Shown piece by piece: positions 9,963-19,254 of a stretch of 64,000 bases of DNA (its first letter is position 1; each line of letters opens with the position of its first letter). The DNA comes from a virus. Under the pieces are notes generated by a model. The model saw only the letters and a list, made by a program, of their open reading frames with translations. It did no database searches and was not told the origin of the DNA. Location: positions 26,113-90,112 of the IMG/VR virus record IMGVR_UViG_3300032240_001151. The stretch is one strand, 5' to 3'. The position numbers and the translations under genes are program-made.

Positions 9963-12830
9963 ATGTCGGCATACAAACGTTTATATAAGTCAGATATATC
10001 TAACATTCCATATTTAGCAAATAAAAATTGGAGTGTCAGCGCATGTGATTTGGAGTCTTATGGAATTAGAGTATACAATGGAGTAAAAACCAGTAGTATA
10101 TTTGATTCTATAAACGATGTAAAAACAAATAATGAGTATGATAGATTGGTTTATCAATCGGTAAATCATCTATATTATCAAGAATTTTCAGGATCATTTT
10201 TAGACGATTCCTCAAATATAGCATCTCTAAACTATGCTAGTGCTTCAATTTATAGACCTTCCGGAGCTTATTATGACTATACTCCACAAGGGTACATGAT
10301 AAAATCCTTTCCAACAGGATCAAATGCCACTATAAAGGTATTATCCATATCTAAAGACGTATTTAGTAATTCTGTAAAACATTTATCCTTTAATATATCA
10401 ACATCCTTTATGAATTTACAGGATGATGGAAAAGGAAATATTTATGATACTTCAGTTATTGATACATTAGTTGGAAATATATTTTATGAACACGGACTCG
10501 TAATAATAACTAACCCAGATTACCAAAACATATTTCTTTTACCACCGTTTGCAAAAGACGATTATGCATCTTTTTCATCTTCCACAACTCCTAAATTAAT
10601 AAGTCCTTTATTAAACGACAATACTAGAGGATGGACTGCACTAACAGGGTCAATAGAACTATCAGGATCGGACGTTTCTTATTTTACTAATAATGGAAAT
10701 GGAACAGTAACACTAAATACAAGTGTAATAGGGACATATACTACACATTATAGATTTTCTACTAGCAGCTCTAGTAGTAATTGTATACTTAAGTCAAATT
10801 ATGCTAAAATAGAAAGCGTAGTTACTAAACCAATGTGTAATTTTATAGTGTATGCAATATATGTAGTACCAGCAACAGCTACTCCTACGCCAATACCAGC
10901 AACACCTACACCATTACCAGCTACAGCCACACCAACACCTTTACCAGCTACTATAAAATGGTGGAACTATGAACTACCTACTCCATTTGTAGACAGTGAT
11001 ATTGAGATAAATGGTACTACATATGCTGGAGGATATGATTCTGGATCATTTACTGTCGCAGCTAACACCAGTATTTTAGCAAAACAAAACTCTTCTACAT
11101 CAACAGAAGTACTAGGAGGGTATACATTTATTGTAAGAAATATAACAGATAGTACGGTACTGTACAATGCTACAACTACAGCAATAGTTTCTAGTTATAC
11201 AACTATGAACAATTATACGTTTACAGCGGTTGCAGGTAAGATATATGAAGTTTCTGCATCTACTTATAACTCTACTGGAGTATCTACACCAACACCAACA
11301 CCTACATCTACTTTAGCACCAGCTACAGCTACACCTACACCTACTAGAACACCAACACCTACACCTACTAGAACATCTACACCTACACCTACCTCAGCAC
11401 CAGCCACAGCTACACCAACACCTACACCTACCTCAGCACCAGCCACAGCTACACCTACTCCTACATCTACTTTAGCACCAACAGCAACAGCAACTCCTGT
11501 ACCAGCAACTGCTTGTTTCAGTGATTGGGTTGTTCAAGCAGGTAGTTATAGCAATGATTTAAGGATAACATCTACTGATATACAACTACACCCAGTAGGA
11601 ATGACCGGAACTAGCAACAGTCAAGACAGTACTGCAGATGGTTATATAACAGTAACTCCAGGATCTGAAAATATAAAAATATATTACGAAATATTTAACT
11701 ATAATATTACAAACCAAACTGGATCAATGTCTACATTGACTCTCGTTGGACAACAAGGGCAAGGTACATATAGTATAACACCATTTACAGTTAAGGGGTT
11801 AACACCTCCTAATAGTGGGTCATATATAACATTACCTCAAACAGGAAGTTATCATGCAACATTAGCAATTAGGTACCAATGGACAGGTACTGGTGGTGTT
11901 GATTCAAATAGTAGAGGTAGGATATATATTGACAATGCTGGAATTTGCCCAACATCTACACCAACCCCTACACCATTACCAGCTACAGCCACTCCTACAC
12001 CTACACCCATAGGAATAGCTTGCGGTGGTTCGACATTAACTGTGTCAACTAATGGGCTTGGAAGTTGCGCAACTCCTTCTATTCAGACAATAGCAATGAA
12101 TATGTCTGGCGCTTCTAATGGAGGTACAATTACTGTCCATTATGATGCTATTGATTATCCAAATAGATTTAATATATATGCTGATGGCTCATTAGTAACA
12201 ACTAGTGGTTGGGTAGGTCAAAATGCAACTAACTGTACAGGACCTTGGAATACTTTTGGAACATCAGCAGGAAATTTAGTATTCACATACGATAACACAA
12301 AAACTTATACAGTTAAAGTTGAACTTGCAGCACGTAATAGTGTTACAAATGAAACTTATCAATTGTATATGACATGTGCATCAGCTCCAACATCAACACC
12401 AATACCAGCAACTTCAACTCCTGTACCAGCTACTGCTACTCCAACTAGAACTTCTACACCAACTCCAACTAGAACTTCAACTCCTGTACCAGCTACTGCT
12501 ACTCCAACTAGAACTTCTACACCAACTCCTATACCAGCTACTGCAACTCCTATACCAGCAACTGCTACACCTATACCAGCAACGGCTACTCCTACACCAG
12601 TACCACAGAATAATTTTCAATATAGCGCTACGAGTTGTCTTACTGGAGGTAGTACTACATTAATAACAACAAGTGCATTATCTGTAGGAACTATATATAG
12701 ATCAGCACCATCAGGGATTTCTAATTGTTACACAATAACCGCTTTTATAACAATGACCTCAACAACAGCAAATTTTGTAGGATACGGTACTGTTTCTGAC
12801 TGTTTTGACTCAAACTGTACTCAGTTGTAA
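9963..12830 (+). CDS. Multidomain virion protein with mucin-like Pro/Thr linkers
   Basis: 955 residues. The N-terminal 290 residues are a Tyr/Ser-rich attachment region. Four Pro/Thr/Ala linkers follow at about 302-329, 441-514, 663-683 and 808-883, built of units such as ATPTPTPLP and TRTSTPTP. They separate small beta-sandwich domains of 75-150 residues. The layout is that of an extended fibre with flexible mucin-like spacers. Pro-flanked Thr runs are classic O-glycosylation acceptors, and the next gene begins a glycosyltransferase operon. The ATG at 9963 is chosen because the ATG at 9953 opens only 11 codons. Receptor-binding or decoration function is inferred. Confidence 0.55.
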   Translation: MSAYKRLYKSDISNIPYLANKNWSVSACDLESYGIRVYNGVKTSSIFDSINDVKTNNEYDRLVYQSVNHLYYQEFSGSFLDDSSNIASLNYASASIYRPSGAYYDYTPQGYMIKSFPTGSNATIKVLSISKDVFSNSVKHLSFNISTSFMNLQDDGKGNIYDTSVIDTLVGNIFYEHGLVIITNPDYQNIFLLPPFAKDDYASFSSSTTPKLISPLLNDNTRGWTALTGSIELSGSDVSYFTNNGNGTVTLNTSVIGTYTTHYRFSTSSSSSNCILKSNYAKIESVVTKPMCNFIVYAIYVVPATATPTPIPATPTPLPATATPTPLPATIKWWNYELPTPFVDSDIEINGTTYAGGYDSGSFTVAANTSILAKQNSSTSTEVLGGYTFIVRNITDSTVLYNATTTAIVSSYTTMNNYTFTAVAGKIYEVSASTYNSTGVSTPTPTPTSTLAPATATPTPTRTPTPTPTRTSTPTPTSAPATATPTPTPTSAPATATPTPTSTLAPTATATPVPATACFSDWVVQAGSYSNDLRITSTDIQLHPVGMTGTSNSQDSTADGYITVTPGSENIKIYYEIFNYNITNQTGSMSTLTLVGQQGQGTYSITPFTVKGLTPPNSGSYITLPQTGSYHATLAIRYQWTGTGGVDSNSRGRIYIDNAGICPTSTPTPTPLPATATPTPTPIGIACGGSTLTVSTNGLGSCATPSIQTIAMNMSGASNGGTITVHYDAIDYPNRFNIYADGSLVTTSGWVGQNATNCTGPWNTFGTSAGNLVFTYDNTKTYTVKVELAARNSVTNETYQLYMTCASAPTSTPIPATSTPVPATATPTRTSTPTPTRTSTPVPATATPTRTSTPTPIPATATPIPATATPIPATATPTPVPQNNFQYSATSCLTGGSTTLITTSALSVGTIYRSAPSGISNCYTITAFITMTSTTANFVGYGTVSDCFDSNCTQL
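11284..11505 (+). repeat. Pro/Thr/Ala-coding degenerate repeat
   Basis: Tandem hexamer-like repeats (ACACCT and ACTCCT variants) encode Thr-Pro and Ala-Thr-Pro units in the 955-residue protein. Similar tracts lie at 10867-10950, 11950-12010 and 12385-12610. Copies vary by synonymous changes, so the protein pattern is kept better than the DNA. Confidence 0.8.
12385..12610 (+). repeat. Pro/Thr/Ala-coding degenerate repeat
   Basis: The last and longest-period linker of the same protein. It alternates units reading VPATATPTRTSTPTP and IPATATP. Near-exact internal duplication (GTACCAGCTACTGCTACTCC occurs twice) suggests recent slippage or unequal recombination. Confidence 0.75.
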
Positions 12831-12862
12831 AATAAAGATATGTTAAAATAAATAAAAAATAT

Positions 12863-12870
12863 TATATTTG
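12863..12870 (+). promoter_or_regulatory. Bacteroidota-type -7 promoter element
   Basis: TATATTTG matches the Bacteroidota primary-sigma -7 consensus TAnnTTTG, 23 bases before the ATG of the first glycosyltransferase gene. The flanks TATATTTGCATATAA closely match the element ahead of the second sugar operon (54612). The -33 region is only weakly conserved (a GTTAAAA about 21 bases upstream). It suggests transcription by unmodified host RNA polymerase. Confidence 0.55.
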
Positions 12871-12893
12871 CATATAATAATAAAAAAAGTGTT

Positions 12894-14147
12894 ATGGATA
12901 AAATATTTGTACAGATAGCTAGTTACAGAGATCCACAGCTAGTTCTCACAATAGATGACATGATGAGTAGGGCTAAACACCCTGAAAGGCTAACATTTGG
13001 TATATGTTGGCAATATGATGAAGAAGAAGATACTGAAATATTTGATGATAAACCAAATTTTCGTATAAAAAAATACCACTACACCGAAAGCGAAGGTTTA
13101 GGATGGGCTAGAAACGTTACTAATAGTCTATATGATGAGGAAAAATATACTTTACAAATAGATAGCCACCATAGATTTGTAGACGGATGGGATGATATAA
13201 TTATGGAAGATTATGCCCAGACTTTAGAAAAATCGGAAAAACCGATTATTACTACCTACTGTACCCCATTTGACCCAGAAGCTTGTAGATGTTCTTATGA
13301 AAGACTCCCATCATTAATGTCTCAGTATGAGTTTTCAGCAGATAAATTACTTATGAGTATGCCTTGGTATATTCAGGATTATCAGGAAAGAACTAAGGTA
13401 ATAAGAGCTAGAACTATCAGTGGACACTTTTACTTTGTAGATGGTAAGTTTATAGATGAAGTTAGATACGATCCTGACATTTATTTTGGTGGATACACAG
13501 AAGAAACAACTATGAGTGTTAGAGCGTTCACTCATGGGTATGATTTCTATAGCCCATACAGAATGGTAATGTGGCACGAATACACTAGAAATTACAGAAG
13601 AAAACATTGGGATGACCACGGATTAGAAAGCCAAACAAAAAAAACATCTGGGGAAAGAGATATATATGCTAGGAACAAGACTAGGCAATTGTTTGGACAA
13701 GAAGAGCATGGCATAGATATGGGAATATATGGATTAGGAACGGTGAGGACTTTACACGACTATGAGGTATATGGAGGGTTTGATTTTAAAAATTGCAGAA
13801 TACAAGACTATACTCTAAAGGTTAAAGAACCACCAAATCCAATAGATTGGGAAGAGCAGTTTAAAACTTATAAGTATGATGTTACAGTTGATTGGGATGT
13901 AGAATTTTTTAAGAAATTTGAATTTGAAAACCCTAAATTTTTAACACTAGGTATACAAACAAAATCTGGATTGGAATTATATAGGAAGGATTTTAAAATT
14001 GAAACAGAACCTGAGTATGTTAATCTAATAAATAATATGTACACAACTACTATAGATTCTCAAGATAAGCCTGATAAAATAGTAATGTACTTATTTGATG
14101 AAAATAAACAGTGGAGTGAAAGGTACGAAAAAGATATAAATGTATGA
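12894..14147 (+). CDS. GlcNAc-type glycosyltransferase (Skp1 GnT-like)
   Basis: 417 residues. Residues 1-290 match the PF11397-type fold of polypeptide N-acetylglucosaminyltransferases: an opening FVQIASYRDPQL, the metal-binding DSH in LQIDSHHRFVDGWDD, and GGYTEETTMSVRAFTHGYDF. Eukaryotic members add GlcNAc to hydroxyproline of Skp1; bacterial and viral members also occur. The last 120 residues look like a separate beta domain. It opens an operon of sugar enzymes and overlaps the next gene as ATGA. The acceptor is unknown; neighbouring Thr/Pro-rich virion proteins are candidates, as are host surface glycans. Confidence 0.75.
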   Translation: MDKIFVQIASYRDPQLVLTIDDMMSRAKHPERLTFGICWQYDEEEDTEIFDDKPNFRIKKYHYTESEGLGWARNVTNSLYDEEKYTLQIDSHHRFVDGWDDIIMEDYAQTLEKSEKPIITTYCTPFDPEACRCSYERLPSLMSQYEFSADKLLMSMPWYIQDYQERTKVIRARTISGHFYFVDGKFIDEVRYDPDIYFGGYTEETTMSVRAFTHGYDFYSPYRMVMWHEYTRNYRRKHWDDHGLESQTKKTSGERDIYARNKTRQLFGQEEHGIDMGIYGLGTVRTLHDYEVYGGFDFKNCRIQDYTLKVKEPPNPIDWEEQFKTYKYDVTVDWDVEFFKKFEFENPKFLTLGIQTKSGLELYRKDFKIETEPEYVNLINNMYTTTIDSQDKPDKIVMYLFDENKQWSERYEKDINV

Positions 14148-15280
14148 GAATACTATTTGTTGTAACAGGGAACGCCTCAAGAAGTAATTATGTAACTGGT
14201 CATAAGATGAGGTATGACAAAGCAGGGTTATCCGGAACTGATACCTCAAGTATACTCGTCGCAGAGTATTTAGCAAAGCAAGGTCATGAAGTTGTCATGG
14301 CAGTAGAAGAGTCAGATGATCATCTAAAAGAAGATAGACGCAAAAGAGGATATACGTTTAATCCAGGAAAAGAGATTGTAAATGGAGTAACCTATACATA
14401 CATACCTAGTTTAGAAGGTATAGAAGATACTGAGTTTGACATACTAATAAATTCATTATGGTTTGGTGAATATGATAGTTTGAATGCAAAAATAAAAAAA
14501 GGAATTTTTTATTGGTGTCATTTATCATGGGGATACTATACGGCAGAGTTAAAAGACTATGCAATTAAACATAATTTAAAAGTTGGGTATGTTAATATAT
14601 CAAAATGGGCTAGAGAACACCATTTAGAAAACATAAAATACTTAGAAGAAAATCTACCAACTGTATACGAAACAGTAATACCTAATCCAATGACACTAGA
14701 TGTAATGAAAGAAGTGTTGGATAAGAAATTAGAAAGAAAGCATAAAAAAGTAATATTTCCAGCCCAGTGGTCTAGAGGTGGTGATGTAGCTTTAAAAGCT
14801 GTAAAAGAATTAGGATGGGATGAAAATTTTGTAGCATTTGACTATGTTAATTTACAAAATGGAATAGATAAAGAAACTTTATTTACTGAACTTGCTACTA
14901 GCGATTATTTTATATTTCCACAATATACTCCAAATGAACATGTGTATAAAGATGTACACTCCTGCGCAATGGGTGAGGCATTAGGTATGGGAGTAGTGGT
15001 AGTATCATATCCTTTAGGATCTCACGAAGAGTACTATGGGAGTTATTATTATAAGCTAGATTTTCCTCCGGATATAGATATGGAAAAAATGATGAGGGAG
15101 AGGGTTACACATGAGCCAAAGATGGATTACATAGATAATATTGTAGAAAAAGTAAAACAGATAGAAGAAGACCTAGAAACAAAAGAAAGTATGAGAGATA
15201 AAAGTATTTCTTATATTTTTGAAAACTTTGACATAAATAAAATAGGCCCAATGTGGATTAATTTTATAAATAAATTTTAA
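14144..15280 (+). CDS. GT-B fold glycosyltransferase, GT4-like
   Basis: 378 residues with a two-Rossmann GT-B layout. The N-terminal half opens MRILFVVTGN, with a Gly/Ser-rich donor loop and AEYLAKQGHEVVMA. The C-terminal half contains VIFPAQWSRGGDVALKAVKE, FIFPQYTPNEHVYKDVHSCA and ALGMGVVVVSYPLGSHEEYY, the region where GT4 enzymes bind the nucleotide sugar and carry a conserved Glu. The start overlaps the previous stop by four bases, so it is translationally coupled to the GlcNAc transferase. Donor and acceptor cannot be told from sequence. Confidence 0.7.
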   Translation: MRILFVVTGNASRSNYVTGHKMRYDKAGLSGTDTSSILVAEYLAKQGHEVVMAVEESDDHLKEDRRKRGYTFNPGKEIVNGVTYTYIPSLEGIEDTEFDILINSLWFGEYDSLNAKIKKGIFYWCHLSWGYYTAELKDYAIKHNLKVGYVNISKWAREHHLENIKYLEENLPTVYETVIPNPMTLDVMKEVLDKKLERKHKKVIFPAQWSRGGDVALKAVKELGWDENFVAFDYVNLQNGIDKETLFTELATSDYFIFPQYTPNEHVYKDVHSCAMGEALGMGVVVVSYPLGSHEEYYGSYYYKLDFPPDIDMEKMMRERVTHEPKMDYIDNIVEKVKQIEEDLETKESMRDKSISYIFENFDINKIGPMWINFINKF

Positions 15281-15284
15281 AAAT

Positions 15285-15971
15285 ATGAATCCTTTTGATT
15301 TTTTTGATAAAATATTCTACATAAATTTAGAAGAAAGAACAGATAGAAAAGACCACATTGAGAAAGAACTGTCTAATTATGATATAAAAGCAGAGAGATT
15401 TCCAGCTATAACCTTATCTCCAGAACAAAATGAAAGTATTAGGCAAGACGGATGTTTTTTTAGAAATGACGAAAGACCTGAGCATGCCAGGTTTACTAAA
15501 TCTTGCACTCTGTCCCATCTTAGTGTAGTATTTAGAGCAAAATTGATGGGATATAAAAATGTTTTAATTTTTGAAGATGATGCAATGTTTCATAATACTA
15601 TTGTAGATGAGTTATCAAAAACAATAGAAGATTTAAAAACAATGGAAAGATGGGATATGTTTTATATAGGATGTAATCCATTAAGATACCAAAAAGTAAC
15701 CAATAACTTAGGAAGGTCATTAGGCGCATTATCAGCACATGCCTATGCAGTAAATAACCATTTTTATGATAAAATACTAAACATACCATTTAAACACTTA
15801 CCATCAACTGATTTGTACTATCATGATCTAGCGCTATCCCCACAAAATAATATATACATGGCTATTAAAAATTTGGCATGGCAAATGCCTAGCTATTCTA
15901 CTTTAGAAGAAATGGCAGTAGACTATTATCCATCAATACAAGCTAGATACGATAATAACATGGTAATATAA
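15285..15971 (+). CDS. Glycosyltransferase family 25 protein
   Basis: 228 residues, typical length for GT25 (LOS/LPS and collagen galactosyltransferase family). Diagnostic segments are IFYINLEERTDRKDHIE near the N-terminus, FTKSCTLSHLSVVFRA, and the metal-binding LIFEDDA at about residue 95. Family members usually transfer galactose or similar hexoses. It follows the GT-B gene by four bases and precedes the fucosyltransferase by two, so it belongs to the same operon. Confidence 0.8.
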   Translation: MNPFDFFDKIFYINLEERTDRKDHIEKELSNYDIKAERFPAITLSPEQNESIRQDGCFFRNDERPEHARFTKSCTLSHLSVVFRAKLMGYKNVLIFEDDAMFHNTIVDELSKTIEDLKTMERWDMFYIGCNPLRYQKVTNNLGRSLGALSAHAYAVNNHFYDKILNIPFKHLPSTDLYYHDLALSPQNNIYMAIKNLAWQMPSYSTLEEMAVDYYPSIQARYDNNMVI

Positions 15972-15973
15972 TT

Positions 15974-16747
15974 ATGAAAGTTACTTTTAGTAAACTTGGT
16001 ATATATGGACAATTAGGAAATCAAATGTTCCAATATGCCCTTTTATTAGGGATAAAGCATAAACTAAAAGTACCTATAGTAATAGATCCAGAAACAGTAA
16101 AAACTTCTTATTTATTTGAATTTTTTAATTTAGAAGAGTACATAGAAGAAACATTTAAACCAGATAATTTTTATAAAGAAGTTGAATTTTCATATAATAA
16201 AGAAGTTTTTGATATAAAAGAGGACACAGATTTTGAAGGATATTACCAGACAGATAAGTACTTTAAACATTGTTCCGATATAGTAAGAAAGGAGTTTACT
16301 TTTAAAGAAAATGTAGTAAAAGAGGTAAAACAGTATTTAGATAAATTAGAAGGTAAAAAATTAGTATCCCTACATGTTAGAAGAGGTAGTTATCTTGGAA
16401 ATACAGAATTTCATCCATTGTGCAAAATAGATTATTATAACAAAGCTATGGATTTATTAGACGATGGAAATACTGTTTTTGTATGTACATCTGATGATAA
16501 AGATTGGTGTGAAAAAAATTTAAATAGGAGTAATATACTATTTAACTTTAACAGTTTGATTTATGATATGTGCTTAATATCTAATTGTCATGATCATATA
16601 ATAGCAAATAGTAGTTTTAGTTGGTGGGGATCTTGGCTATCTGATAATCCGGATAAAAAGATAATAGCTCCAAAAACATGGTTTGGACCAGCAGCAAAGC
16701 ATCTTGATACAAAAGATATATATTGCAATAATTTTATAAAAATATAG
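15974..16747 (+). CDS. Alpha-1,2-fucosyltransferase-like protein, GT11
   Basis: 257 residues, slightly short for GT11. All hallmark motifs are present: GQLGNQMFQYALLLG near residue 15, HVRRGSY at about 135 (the GDP-fucose-binding HxRRGD/S motif), and NSSFSWWGSWLS near 218. It is expected to add L-fucose from GDP-fucose in alpha-1,2 linkage to a galactose. The neighbouring galactofuranose-precursor enzyme and GT25 gene fit a galactose/fucose glycan. No GDP-fucose synthesis genes are seen, so the donor would come from the host or from elsewhere in the genome. Confidence 0.85.
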   Translation: MKVTFSKLGIYGQLGNQMFQYALLLGIKHKLKVPIVIDPETVKTSYLFEFFNLEEYIEETFKPDNFYKEVEFSYNKEVFDIKEDTDFEGYYQTDKYFKHCSDIVRKEFTFKENVVKEVKQYLDKLEGKKLVSLHVRRGSYLGNTEFHPLCKIDYYNKAMDLLDDGNTVFVCTSDDKDWCEKNLNRSNILFNFNSLIYDMCLISNCHDHIIANSSFSWWGSWLSDNPDKKIIAPKTWFGPAAKHLDTKDIYCNNFIKI

Positions 16748-16748
16748 A

Positions 16749-17357
16749 ATGTTAATAACAGATTTAAAAAAGCATTTTAAAAAACCTCTTAAAGGGGCTG
16801 TACATATAGGAGCATTTCATGGAGAAGAAAAAGAGTGGTATACCGAAAATGGGATAAACCCTATTGTATGGGTAGAAGCTAATCCAAATTATGAAAATAT
16901 TTTAAAAGAAAGATATCCAGAAGATATAGTAATAATATCAGGAGTTGGAAACGAAAATAAAATTGCTACTTTTAATGTAGCAAATAATGGACAATCTTCT
17001 TCTTTTTTGAAAATGGGAACCCATTTAGAACAACACCCAAGCGTATTTTTTGTAGACACTATTGATGTTGAAATAAAACCAATGAAGCAAATTATACAAG
17101 AAAATAATATAGATATTAGTAAGTATAATTTTTTAAATGTTGATGTACAGGGTTATGAATTAGAAGTACTAAAAGGCTTTGAAGATATTTTGAACAGCAT
17201 GGATTACGTTTACTTGGAAGTAAACACTAATTATCTGTATTTAGAGTGTGCCTTAATAGAAGATATAGATCAGTATTTACAAAAGTATGATCTAAAGAGA
17301 GTAGAAACTCTTATTACCCCTAATGAGTGGGGTGATGCTTTATATATAAAAAAATAA
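16749..17357 (+). CDS. FkbM-family SAM-dependent methyltransferase
   Basis: 202 residues. The start AVHIGAFHGEEKEWY corresponds to the SAM-binding motif I. WVEANPN (acidic residue for the ribose) and FLNVDVQGYELEVLKGFEDI (the FkbM signature) follow in the expected order. FkbM enzymes commonly O-methylate sugars of glycans, which fits its place inside the glycosyltransferase operon, with single-base gaps on both sides. A second FkbM domain is fused to a glycosyltransferase at 54638. Confidence 0.8.
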   Translation: MLITDLKKHFKKPLKGAVHIGAFHGEEKEWYTENGINPIVWVEANPNYENILKERYPEDIVIISGVGNENKIATFNVANNGQSSSFLKMGTHLEQHPSVFFVDTIDVEIKPMKQIIQENNIDISKYNFLNVDVQGYELEVLKGFEDILNSMDYVYLEVNTNYLYLECALIEDIDQYLQKYDLKRVETLITPNEWGDALYIKK

Positions 17358-17358
17358 T

Positions 17359-18450
17359 ATGTACGATTATCTAATAGTAGGATCTGGTTTATATGGGTCT
17401 GTTTTTGCAAGAGAAATGACGGATAAGGGATATAAATGCCTTGTAATAGATAAACGTAATCATATAGGAGGAAACTGCTACACAGAAAATATAGATGGTA
17501 TAAATGTACATAAATACGGACCTCACATATTTCACACATCAGATAAAAAGATATGGGATTATGTGAATAGATTCGCTACGTTTAATAACTTTAGCTATAG
17601 GCCAAAAGTAAACTATAAAGGGAAGGTTTATTCTTTTCCTATAAATTTGATGACTCTATATCAAGTTTATGGGGTAACAACTCCGGATGAAGCTATTAGA
17701 AAATTAGAAGATGTAAAAGTTGATATACAAAACCCAAGTAATTTAGAAGAGTGGATTCTATCACAAGTAGGTCCTGAAATATACAATATATTCATAAAAG
17801 GATATACTAAGAAGCAATGGAAGAAAGATCCAAAAGAACTACCTACAAGTATTATAAGGAGGCTACCCATAAGAATGTCTTTTGATGACAATTACTACGA
17901 AGACACGTATTCAGGCATCCCAATAGGAGGATACACACAAATATTTGAAAAGTTACTAAAAGGCATAGAAGTGCGCTTAGATACTGATTATTTTTATAAT
18001 AGAGATTATTTTAACGATATTGCTAAAAAAGTAGTATATACAGGCCCCATAGATAGATTTTATTCATATATGCATGGAAAATTAGACTATAGGAGTCTTA
18101 GATTTGAAACTATGAATATTAACATGCCTGATTATCAAGGGGTTGCAGGTATGAATTATACTGATGAGGATGTTCCTTTTACTAGAATAGTTGAGCATAA
18201 GCATTTTGATTTTGGAAAACAAAAAAATACAATAGTAACTTTTGAATATCCAGAATCAAAAGGAGAGCCTTATTATCCCATAAATGATGATAAAAACAAC
18301 TCTATATATAGAAAGTACAAAGAAATGATGGACAAAGAGTCTGTATATATCTTTGGAGGTAGGCTGACGGACTATAAATATTATGATATGCACCAAGTTA
18401 TAGGATCTGCACTAACTAAAAGTCAGAAAGAAAATATTTATAATATATGA
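17359..18450 (+). CDS. glf: UDP-galactopyranose mutase
   Basis: 363 residues, the usual length. This flavoenzyme interconverts UDP-galactopyranose and UDP-galactofuranose. Visible signatures are the FAD-binding YLIVGSGLYGSVFA at the N-terminus, IDKRNHIGGNCYTE, HKYGPHIFHTS, FIKGYTKKQWKKDP, and the C-terminal YIFGGRLTDYKYYDMHQVIG. It supplies Galf for glycans made by the cassette. Its stop overlaps the start of the next gene (ATGA), a Thr/Pro-rich virion-type protein, so sugar synthesis and that protein are translationally coupled. Confidence 0.92.
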   Translation: MYDYLIVGSGLYGSVFAREMTDKGYKCLVIDKRNHIGGNCYTENIDGINVHKYGPHIFHTSDKKIWDYVNRFATFNNFSYRPKVNYKGKVYSFPINLMTLYQVYGVTTPDEAIRKLEDVKVDIQNPSNLEEWILSQVGPEIYNIFIKGYTKKQWKKDPKELPTSIIRRLPIRMSFDDNYYEDTYSGIPIGGYTQIFEKLLKGIEVRLDTDYFYNRDYFNDIAKKVVYTGPIDRFYSYMHGKLDYRSLRFETMNINMPDYQGVAGMNYTDEDVPFTRIVEHKHFDFGKQKNTIVTFEYPESKGEPYYPINDDKNNSIYRKYKEMMDKESVYIFGGRLTDYKYYDMHQVIGSALTKSQKENIYNI

Positions 18451-19235
18451 ATACCTATCAAGTTTTTATTTCTGGGGATGCTGGAGGTCCGTTTGATATA
18501 TACTACGACAGTGTATCAGTCGGAACTCAATTAGATACTGGCGTATCTAGAAGTAGTCTTTTGGCAGGGTATAATGTAAGTGGAATACCGGATTCAGCAA
18601 GCAGCATAATAGTATTTAATACAGATCCTGGGTGTAACAATTATGTTACATATTATATAAAACCGCCAACACCAGCTCCTACTGTAACACCTACACCAAC
18701 TCCTACACCAACTATAGTAGTGGATTGTTCAATGTCTGGAGGGTCTATAATACAAGCAACACCAACTCCAACCCCAAGCCCAACTGCTACTTCTGTAGTA
18801 ACAGCAACGCCAACAGCAACACCTAGTGCGACGCCTACAAGAACACCAACTCCAACACCTACAACTACTACTAATACTGTGACTGTGTACTTAAAAGGAA
18901 GGTATGCAACTGCATCCCCTCCAGATTTAGATTTGTTTTATAGAATAGATGGAGGTCCTGAGTGGAGCCTATATACAGGGTCACCATTTGCATTAACTAC
19001 TACAGCAACAGTGGTAACTCCTGGATTAGCTGTACCGGCAGGATTATCAGTAGAGTTTGCAGCCGTAGCCGCACATTCTGATAATGATGCAGTATTTCAT
19101 GGAGGATCTGCTGATGGGTATGTATATGGAGGTAGATGTGGAACAAATCTGCCTTATATAATAACTCCAACAACAGCTACATCTTGCTACATAAATGTAG
19201 ATGTAACAGTGGGAGGCGTAATAGAGATATGTTAA
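18447..19235 (+). CDS. Pro/Thr-rich virion-type protein, paralogue of the next gene
   Basis: 262 residues. The N-terminal 70 residues form a small beta domain with GPFDIYYDSVSVG and SRSSLLAGYNVSG. Two Pro/Thr linkers follow at about 73-92 and 104-144, then a C-terminal beta domain with Cys residues. The N-terminal domain is homologous to that of the next gene (GPFNIS, VSRSQLLAGYSV). It resembles short fibre or decoration proteins and has no signal peptide. The ATGA overlap with the UDP-galactopyranose mutase gene suggests that the product may be the mutase pathway's glycosylation target, which is an inference. Confidence 0.5.
   Translation: MNTYQVFISGDAGGPFDIYYDSVSVGTQLDTGVSRSSLLAGYNVSGIPDSASSIIVFNTDPGCNNYVTYYIKPPTPAPTVTPTPTPTPTIVVDCSMSGGSIIQATPTPTPSPTATSVVTATPTATPSATPTRTPTPTPTTTTNTVTVYLKGRYATASPPDLDLFYRIDGGPEWSLYTGSPFALTTTATVVTPGLAVPAGLSVEFAAVAAHSDNDAVFHGGSADGYVYGGRCGTNLPYIITPTTATSCYINVDVTVGGVIEIC
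18758..18880 (+). repeat. Pro/Thr-coding degenerate repeat
   Basis: A low-complexity tract encoding ATPTPTPSPTATSV and similar units within the 262-residue protein. It matches in composition the linkers at 11284, 12385, 19468 and 53807. Confidence 0.7.
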
Positions 19236-19254
19236 AAATAAATAGAAAGGTCTT

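Noticed and set aside
9953-9988. ATG at 9953 as the start of the 955-residue protein
   Set aside because: It opens a different frame that stops after 11 codons. The ATG at 9963 begins the long frame.
12376-12663. Plus-strand Leu/Gln-rich 95-codon frame
   Set aside because: It is an out-of-frame reading of the Pro/Thr repeat. Similar frames occur at 53773-54025.
12830-12894. tRNA or small RNA gene in intergenic gaps
   Set aside because: All gaps are under 160 bases. Those examined hold only promoter-like boxes, hairpins or AT-rich DNA, and no cloverleaf was found.
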